A DNA stretch of 64,000 nt from Cylindrospermum stagnale PCC 7417 (lineage in GTDB: Bacteria; Cyanobacteriota; Cyanobacteriia; Cyanobacteriales; Nostocaceae), in contig NC_019757.1 of NCBI RefSeq assembly GCF_000317535.1, forward strand, positions 5,917,501-5,981,500, in the 5' to 3' direction. Shown piece by piece: positions 58,362 through 64,000 of the stretch (the stretch's first letter is position 1; each line of letters begins with the position of its first letter). The position numbers were made by a program, and so were the translations under genes. Below the pieces are notes generated by a model that worked only from the letters and a program-made list of their open reading frames with translations, did not search any database and was not told the origin of the DNA.

Positions 58362-59858
58362 ATGAAATATTCCCTAGCGGCAAATGCTGCACAAGCACGT
58401 CAGACCAAAGAGAGATTCGCTAAACCAGAGGAACAACTATCCTATGAATTAGGAAAGGCGGTTCAGGAATTACCACCGCTCTACTTCAGATTATTAGCGG
58501 GAACGATTAGCGTTGTAGTATTTGGAGCGATCGCCTGGGCACATTTCTCAGAAATTGACGAAGTCGCCACAGCACCAGGGGAATTAATCGCTTCCACACA
58601 GGTAAGACCGGTCACAGCCTTGGGTGGAGGGACAATTTTGGCCGTGAAGGTGAAAGAAGGCGATCGCGTTACTAAAGGACAAGTGCTGATTCAGCGAGAT
58701 CCAGATTTACAACAAACCGATGTCGCCCGCTTTGCCAAATCTAGCAAATTGATTCAAGACGACTTGCAACGTTTGGATGCAGAACGCATCGGGGGCAAAA
58801 ATGCCGGGACAAAACTGCAAGATGAACTGTTAAACGCCCGGTTGCTAGACTATCAAGCGCGTCAAGCAGCAGCAGCAGCAGAAGCAAACCGTCAATTATC
58901 ACTAATCAATCAAGCCAAAGTCCGCGCCACTCGCCTGCAAGATAACTTAGTTAACGCCAAAACCAGCGTTACCAACGCTCAAGAAAACCTGAGTAACGCC
59001 CAAAGCATCAGCGTTAGAATTGAGAGTAATTTAGCGATCGCTCAAAAAAGAGAAGAAGGCTTACGCACTCTAGTTATTCCTGGCGCTGTACCGCGAATTG
59101 ATTACCTGGAGTCCCAAGAAAGATTAACTCGTGCCAAAACAGAAATCACCAGAGCAAAAGACGAAGTTACCAACGCCCAAAATCGGTTAACAGAAGCTCA
59201 AGACAAAGTTGCATCTTTAGAAAAAGATATCGCCGCCCAATTCCAAGAAATTCGCCAAGCCGAACAAGCTTATAAAGCTGCGCGTAATCAAGGGCTACGG
59301 TTGGCATCAGAACGCCAAAGTGAAATTTTGACCCAAATCAACAAACGCAAAGAAGACCTCACCACCATCGCCGGTCAACTGGAGCAAGCAAGAAAGCAGA
59401 AAGCCTTAGAAAGTATCGAGGCTCCCGTTGCAGGTACGATTTACAGAATCAAAGCCACTAACGGGCCAGTACAATCTGGTGAAGAATTGCTGTCAATCTT
59501 ACCCGAAGGCGAAGAAATGCAGTTAGAGGTGAAAGTCCTGAACCGCGATATTGGCTTTATTCGTCAGAAGATGAAAGCAAAAGTGAAAATGGCCACTTTC
59601 CCCTTCCAAGAATTTGGCGTCATCGAGGGCGAAGTTGTACAAGTCAGCCCAAATGCAATTGTTGATAAAGAATTAGGCTTAGTTTTCCCCACGAGAATTA
59701 AGTTGAGCAAACACTCAATCAACGTTCGGGGTCAAGAAGTAGCATTTACCCCAGGTATGGCGGCAAATGGAGAAATCGTCACTCGCAAAAAGTCAATTTT
59801 GACCTTCATTGTTGAGCCAATTACTCGCCGCTTTAGCGAGGCATTCTCTGTCAGATAG
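58362..59858 (+). CDS. HlyD-family membrane fusion (periplasmic adaptor) protein
   Basis: The start at 58362 (MKYSLAANAAQARQTKERF) avoids the upstream repeat-coded lead (from 58302). The 498-aa protein has one membrane segment near residues 46-66 (LLAGTISVVVFGAIAWAHF), a lipoyl-like half motif (GGTILAVKVKEGDRVTKGQVL), a long coiled coil (about 120-330) and the second half (ESIEAPVAGTIYRIKATNGPVQSGEELLSILP). It bridges an inner-membrane exporter and an outer-membrane channel in type I secretion. No exporter gene is adjacent. Confidence 0.9.
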   Translation: MKYSLAANAAQARQTKERFAKPEEQLSYELGKAVQELPPLYFRLLAGTISVVVFGAIAWAHFSEIDEVATAPGELIASTQVRPVTALGGGTILAVKVKEGDRVTKGQVLIQRDPDLQQTDVARFAKSSKLIQDDLQRLDAERIGGKNAGTKLQDELLNARLLDYQARQAAAAAEANRQLSLINQAKVRATRLQDNLVNAKTSVTNAQENLSNAQSISVRIESNLAIAQKREEGLRTLVIPGAVPRIDYLESQERLTRAKTEITRAKDEVTNAQNRLTEAQDKVASLEKDIAAQFQEIRQAEQAYKAARNQGLRLASERQSEILTQINKRKEDLTTIAGQLEQARKQKALESIEAPVAGTIYRIKATNGPVQSGEELLSILPEGEEMQLEVKVLNRDIGFIRQKMKAKVKMATFPFQEFGVIEGEVVQVSPNAIVDKELGLVFPTRIKLSKHSINVRGQEVAFTPGMAANGEIVTRKKSILTFIVEPITRRFSEAFSVR

Positions 59859-60112
59859 ATTTTCTAATTTTTAATCTTTGTAGAGCAGGCATCTTGCCTG
59901 CCCCTACCCTGTGGTCTATTTACCTGAAAATCCCTGTAATCCTCTGGCACCAGATATGAATAGGACTAAAGCTGCGTGTCACAATAAACATCTATTGTAG
60001 GGTGCGTTCCCTAACGCACAGATTAAGATTTTCAATGAAGAAAACCCACTCACATATTTAGCATTATTTGTCAATGCAATAAGTCCTATAAATATAAATA
60101 GAAAATATTAGA
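59859..60112. other. Spacer with short inverted repeats
   Basis: No gene is seen. Small hairpins are GCAGGC/GCCTGC (59886-59902) and GGTGCGTT/AACGCAC (about 60001-60018); both are of types dispersed in cyanobacteria. Confidence 0.6.
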
Positions 60113-60517
60113 TTAGCGAATATTCCGATTCTCCAAAGACTCTAAGCGCACCTTAATTAAATCAATTTGCAAATAAACAAAATCTCTCAAAACCGGAATT
60201 TTTCTTATTTGCAACTCCAACTTTTCTTGTTCTTCCTGAGACTGCTTTAACTGAAACCTCAAATCATCCAACTGTTTAGACAACTTTTGGACTTCTAACT
60301 TATAACCTTCCTCATCTCCCTCAAAATCCGGTAATTCTTCTAAAGTCGCTTCTAATTTCAATGGAAGCTGCAAAAAAGGATCACTAAATTCTAAAATACC
60401 CTTTTCTTCTAATTTCCATTCCTTCCCACTGGGACAACTAGAAATCCTAGCAGGATTAACCAATATAAAATGACTATCTACCGACGAAGAATCACCACGA
60501 TAATCACATCGGTGCAT
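60113..60517 (-). CDS. Hypothetical protein with coiled coil, possibly 5'-truncated
   Basis: The 134-aa frame has no known start motif; a coiled coil fills about residues 72-107 (KLEVQKLSKQLDDLRFQLKQ...). The 5' end lies exactly at the junction with the transposase fragment (60517), so the gene may have lost its beginning by the insertion. The family is not recognised. Confidence 0.5.
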   Translation of the reverse strand: MHRCDYRGDSSSVDSHFILVNPARISSCPSGKEWKLEEKGILEFSDPFLQLPLKLEATLEELPDFEGDEEGYKLEVQKLSKQLDDLRFQLKQSQEEQEKLELQIRKIPVLRDFVYLQIDLIKVRLESLENRNIR

Positions 60518-61020
60518 TGAAAGGTAATCAATCTGGGTTACTTAAAGATGTGGAAGCAAATTTTCAACCAGACCAGACGGACTTACAAATTAATAAAGGT
60601 CATGGTCGAATCGAAAAACGTACTGTTAGTATCTGCAAGTATCAAGGTCAAAGTGATTGGCCAGGACTAGAGACAGTAATTCGAGTAGAGTCTGAACGTC
60701 AAATTATCAAGCAAAATTTCATTGAAGTTGAAACTGAAACTCGTTATTATATTGCTTCATTCACGGTTACGGCTGATGTTTTTGCACAAAAAATTCGCAG
60801 CTATTGGGATGTTGAAAACAAAGTGCATTATGTTCGAGATGTGACTCAAGGAGAAGATAATTCTCGAATCCGTACTAATGGATTAGTTCAAATTTTTGCC
60901 CTAGCTCGTAATTTAGCTCTAAATCTTTACCGTTATCATGACTTTAAAAATATGGCTCAAGCACAAAGATTTGCCTGTTTTGGTCTTAGCACACTCAAGC
61001 AATTATTTAGAATGAAATAG
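60517..61020 (+). pseudogene. ISAs1-family transposase, 3' fragment
   Basis: The 167-aa frame matches the C-terminal half of ISAs1 (H-repeat) DDE transposases: LKGNQSGLLKDVEANF, HGRIEKRTV, YYIASFTVTADVFAQKIRSYWDVENKVHYVRDVTQGEDNSRIR and ALNLYRYHDF. The catalytic Glu region (WDVENKVHY) is present but the N-terminal DD part is missing upstream. The fragment is inactive; it abuts the 60113-60517 gene. Confidence 0.85.
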
Positions 61021-61348
61021 CCCTGCTTAAAAATGGGTGAATTAAGTAATAGTGAAAAAAGTAATTGGTTAATTGGTCGTTTTTGTTATGGGATTCAGAA
61101 AAACTAAACCAAAACTTACGTATGATAATGGTTTTACAGGGGTTTGGGATTGCATCGGCAGCCCCACAATGACAGAAATGCGTTAGTTGTGCACCATTCC
61201 TGTAAACAAATCTTATATTACTAAGGCATTTGGCGAGAACTGACATAAGTTGCTAATTTAAGGACTCCCGAAAAAGTATCGGGACATGGAGAGGGGAACT
61301 ATCACCCCATGCCTAGATATTATTTCAGAACACAACTAACTATTAATT
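61021..61348. other. Spacer downstream of the subtilisin-like gene
   Basis: No gene. A hairpin TCCCGA/TCGGGA at 61265-61283, about 65 bp after the protease stop on the minus strand, could serve as a terminator. The rest may include the remaining 3' end of the ISAs1 fragment. Confidence 0.45.
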
Positions 61349-62863
61349 CTATTTTTGGCGTTTTTTGACTATTTCTTCAGCATCATAATTATCATTGCTG
61401 CCAATGCTGTTGTTACTGGAACTATTGTCGTAATACTGGAATTGCCGCTGGGCTGCTGAACTTACAAAACTGCTAATTTGGTTTTCACTGCTGATAGAAC
61501 TGGTGCCCAACTCAACTGTTGGCAATTCATAATCACCAAATTTCACTGGCAAACCATTTTCGCCAATGGTGACAACAACAGACGGTACAGCTATGGGTTC
61601 TGTAGTTTTTGCTGATTTATTAATTGGCTCAGATGTCAGGCTAAAGGTTAAAGTTTGTGTGCTACTTCCTGGCTTCCCTGTAATCATCTGACGTACTTGG
61701 CTCTCAGTCAGGCTGGAGTTAGCACTGAGCATGAGCGCAACTACCCCAGCAACATGGGGGGAAGCCATAGAAGTGCCACTGTAAGTGTCATACTGATTAT
61801 TTGGCACTGAAGAGTAGACATCGACACCAGGGGCTGTAACATAGGCGATTTCTTGGGAGCCAGAACGGTTAGAGAAGTCAGCCAGGTTATTATTTTGATC
61901 AACGGCCCCAACTGCAATGCCTGTATTGTAGGCATAGCGAGCAGGATAACCTGGGGATGAAGCACCATCATTACCTGCGGCCATGACAACAATCGTACCT
62001 TTGCTGCTGGCATATTCCACAGCTGACTTGAGAGTCCTGTTAGAAAAACTGCCTCCCAAGCTGAGGTTAATTACATTAGCGCCATGATCTACAGCATAGC
62101 GAATGCCTTTAGCGATCGCACTATAAGAGCCTGAACCTGATTCATTCAGCACCTTTACAGGCATAATTTTGGCGTTATATGCAACACCAGTTATACCAAT
62201 ACCATTATTCTCCCCTGCGATCGTGCCAGAAACATGAGTACCATGACCATTGTCGTCTAGGGCGTTGTTGTTATTGCTCACAAAGTTCCAGCCGTTGATG
62301 TCATCAACATAGCCGTCACCATCATCATCAATGCCATTACCAGCGATTTCTTTGGTATTAGTCCAAATATTATTTCGTAAGTCTTCATGGTTATAGTCAA
62401 CCCCAGTATCTATAACCGCAACTACAACTCCCTGACCTGTGTATCCATGTGCCCAAGCTTCAGGAGCTTTAACCATATCTACTCCTGAATTATTGCCCCC
62501 AATGTTAGGCACATCACCATAAGTTCCCTCACCAGCAGCGCGACTAACAGCATCGGCTGCATTCACCAAGCCATACCCAGAGCGAGAGTTATAGTTCCCA
62601 CTACTAGAAACCTTAGCAGTATCGTTGGCTAAATTAGAGCTACTACGACCACTGAAACTGAAACTGTGGTCACCCTGAATATTGAAGGTATCACCTGAAG
62701 AGATAGGAGCGACATCTAAGCCTTTATTTGATAAATAACCGTTAATACCATCATTAGACATAAGTATTTTATCCTCAAATGTATCAATGTCTGCGGGACA
62801 GCATGAACTGTTAAAAACTTTGTCCAAAAAGGTTTTAAGGCGCAAACTATCTCCCTTTGCCAA
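61349..62863 (-). CDS. S8 family serine protease (subtilase)
   Basis: The 504-aa protein has the catalytic triad D152 (AVIDTGVDYNHEDL), H207 (NGHGTHVSGTIAGE) and S365 (YSGTSMASPHVAGV), with N298 (AAGNDG) for the oxyanion hole. A DDDGDGYVDD segment (179-188) looks like a calcium-binding loop. There is no ordinary signal peptide; the start MAKGDSLRLKTFLDKVF may be read by another export route. It precedes, on the same strand, a CARDB-repeat gene, a combination frequent in secreted proteins of Nostocales. Confidence 0.92.
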   Translation of the reverse strand: MAKGDSLRLKTFLDKVFNSSCCPADIDTFEDKILMSNDGINGYLSNKGLDVAPISSGDTFNIQGDHSFSFSGRSSSNLANDTAKVSSSGNYNSRSGYGLVNAADAVSRAAGEGTYGDVPNIGGNNSGVDMVKAPEAWAHGYTGQGVVVAVIDTGVDYNHEDLRNNIWTNTKEIAGNGIDDDGDGYVDDINGWNFVSNNNNALDDNGHGTHVSGTIAGENNGIGITGVAYNAKIMPVKVLNESGSGSYSAIAKGIRYAVDHGANVINLSLGGSFSNRTLKSAVEYASSKGTIVVMAAGNDGASSPGYPARYAYNTGIAVGAVDQNNNLADFSNRSGSQEIAYVTAPGVDVYSSVPNNQYDTYSGTSMASPHVAGVVALMLSANSSLTESQVRQMITGKPGSSTQTLTFSLTSEPINKSAKTTEPIAVPSVVVTIGENGLPVKFGDYELPTVELGTSSISSENQISSFVSSAAQRQFQYYDNSSSNNSIGSNDNYDAEEIVKKRQK

Positions 62864-63143
62864 TAAATACTATGAAATCCAGTAGCAGAATGCTATTTTG
62901 ATCACAAATAAAATTAGAAAAATTGTAATTTTAAATAGAGGAGCGTGCTTTCAGTGGAAAAAAATTACTTTATTATTGATATTTTTGAAAAAATATGCAT
63001 TAAAAAATAAGAGTATCAACCATTTTTATTGTAGTGGGAGAAAACTGGCGCAAAAAGGTTTAATTTTTACGCCTTAATCCACTGACTTAACTGTACTCTA
63101 GTTACCTGTTATCTACTGTACCAAACCCCACAAATACGATATG

Positions 63144-64000
63144 TTAGATAGCAGTAATGGAAATTGCACTAGCAGAAAAATTGTTGATTTCATTACTTTC
63201 TGTAACTAACCCAGAGGCATCAGCTTGAAATAGCAGATAATAGTCGCCTGCAATAGTGTTACTGTCGGTGGTGACAGAGAATGACTGAGAGCTAAAGCTA
63301 CCAACCCCAAGACTAATAACACTGTCATAACCTAAGAATAGGTCATCACTGCTATAAGTACTATCATTAGAAAGATAAAAATTGGTGTTGCTAGAACCAG
63401 CGGTAGCATTACCTTGATTCTTAATTTGATAGTCGAGTTGGATGTTGCTACCAGCAACGGCTGAAATGGGCGCTAAGGCATTTTCAACTATCAAATCTGG
63501 TTGGGGAATACTAATAGAAATTTCCCTAGCAAAAACATTGTTACTTTCATTGCTTTCTAAAACATAATTATTGATATCAGCCCGATAAAGCAAGTAATAG
63601 TTACCCGCATTGACATTAGCGCCGATAGTGGCCGAGTAAGACTCTGAACGAATACCACTAGCACTAAGTTGGGCAACGTAGTCAGAGCCTAAAGAAATAT
63701 CATCACTGCTGTAAGTTGCATCATTAGAAAGATAGAACCTAGTGTAGTTATCAGCAGCAGTGGCATCTCCTTGGTTCTTGATTTGATAACTAAGTTGGAT
63801 AGTGCTACCAGCAACGGCTGAAGTAGGTGCTGAGGCATTTTCTATTATCAGGTCTGGCTTGGTAATAGTAATGGGTTTAGCAGTAATATTGTTAGTTTCA
63901 TTACTTTCAGCAACCACCGCACCGCTATCGGCTTTAATCAATAAATAATAGTTACCTGCTGCGGTGCTACTATTAATAATAGCTGAGTATGATTTAGAAC
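63144..64000 (-). CDS. CARDB-repeat protein, 3' part (gene continues past the right edge)
   Basis: At least two full and one partial CARDB domains are visible, each running PDLI(I/V)ENA...AVAGS.IQL.YQIKNQG and ...GNYYLL..AD...ESNE.NN. A frame could start with TTG at 63941, but the repeat pattern (SKSYSAIINSSTAAGNYYLL) continues in frame to base 64000, so the gene begins outside the window. CARDB domains are beta-sandwich adhesion or binding modules of extracellular proteins. The gene lies upstream of the protease on the same strand. Confidence 0.88.
   Translation of the reverse strand, partial: SKSYSAIINSSTAAGNYYLLIKADSGAVVAESNETNNITAKPITITKPDLIIENASAPTSAVAGSTIQLSYQIKNQGDATAADNYTRFYLSNDATYSSDDISLGSDYVAQLSASGIRSESYSATIGANVNAGNYYLLYRADINNYVLESNESNNVFAREISISIPQPDLIVENALAPISAVAGSNIQLDYQIKNQGNATAGSSNTNFYLSNDSTYSSDDLFLGYDSVISLGVGSFSSQSFSVTTDSNTIAGDYYLLFQADASGLVTESNEINNFSASAISITAI

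Overview
The window is chromosomal DNA of a filamentous, probably heterocyst-forming (Nostocales) cyanobacterium. The evidence is the split RNA polymerase genes rpoC1/rpoC2, many GCGATCGC (HIP1) palindromes, heptanucleotide tandem repeats, a nuclease inhibitor very like Anabaena NuiA, a CrtD-type carotenoid enzyme and a subtype I-D CRISPR-Cas locus with the 37-nt GTTGCAATTC...GGGATTGAAAC repeat typical of the group. No tRNA or rRNA gene was seen.

Region 1 (1-9.8 kb) is accessory DNA. It holds small plasmid- or island-type genes, a tyrosine recombinase, a secreted SNase-fold nuclease, a secreted NucA-type endonuclease facing its inhibitor NuiA, two copies of a zinc-ribbon gene, a DUF2958 gene and several unknowns. 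A short motif, TTTCCCCTAAGAA, recurs between these genes. Region 2 (9.8-19.8 kb) is the rpoB-rpoC1-rpoC2 operon on the minus strand, but it is broken. The rpoB 3' tail, the spacer and about the first 229 codons of rpoC1 are replaced by 1.1 kb carrying a SWIM zinc-finger gene and a divergent SLOG-fold gene. This insert carries the same motif and a similar operator-like palindrome as region 1. The rpoC2 3' end also runs into repeat DNA.

Region 3 (20-35 kb) is ordinary cyanobacterial chromosome: tatD, rpsT, hisD, a universal stress protein, hslO, a large helical membrane protein, Uma2/HicB-like genes, crtD-like, an M16 peptidase and a fructosamine-kinase-like gene. Between them lie a TnpB remnant, a 278-bp MITE-like element and a strong RNA hairpin upstream of hisD.

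Region 4 (34.9-52.8 kb) is a complete subtype I-D CRISPR-Cas locus. A WYL-type regulator is divergent from cas3', followed by cas10d, csc2, csc1, cas6, cas4, cas1, cas2 and an array of 29 repeats and 28 spacers. Two additions stand out. A DUF433/DUF5615 toxin-antitoxin pair overlaps the start of cas10d, and a 2-oxoglutarate/Fe(II) oxygenase gene overlaps the start of cas6. The array ends in a terminator-like hairpin and a degenerate repeat, and 126 bp from this end are duplicated 1.08 kb downstream. Recognition, processing and adaptation genes are all present and look intact, so the system is probably functional; the added genes may guard or modify it.

Region 5 (52.8-64 kb) holds dispersed single genes: a secreted protein, a zinc alcohol dehydrogenase, xthA, a frameshifted DUF29 gene, an NAD(P)-binding SDR, an HlyD-type adaptor, an ISAs1 transposase fragment, a subtilisin-like protease and the 3' part of a CARDB-repeat protein that runs off the right edge.
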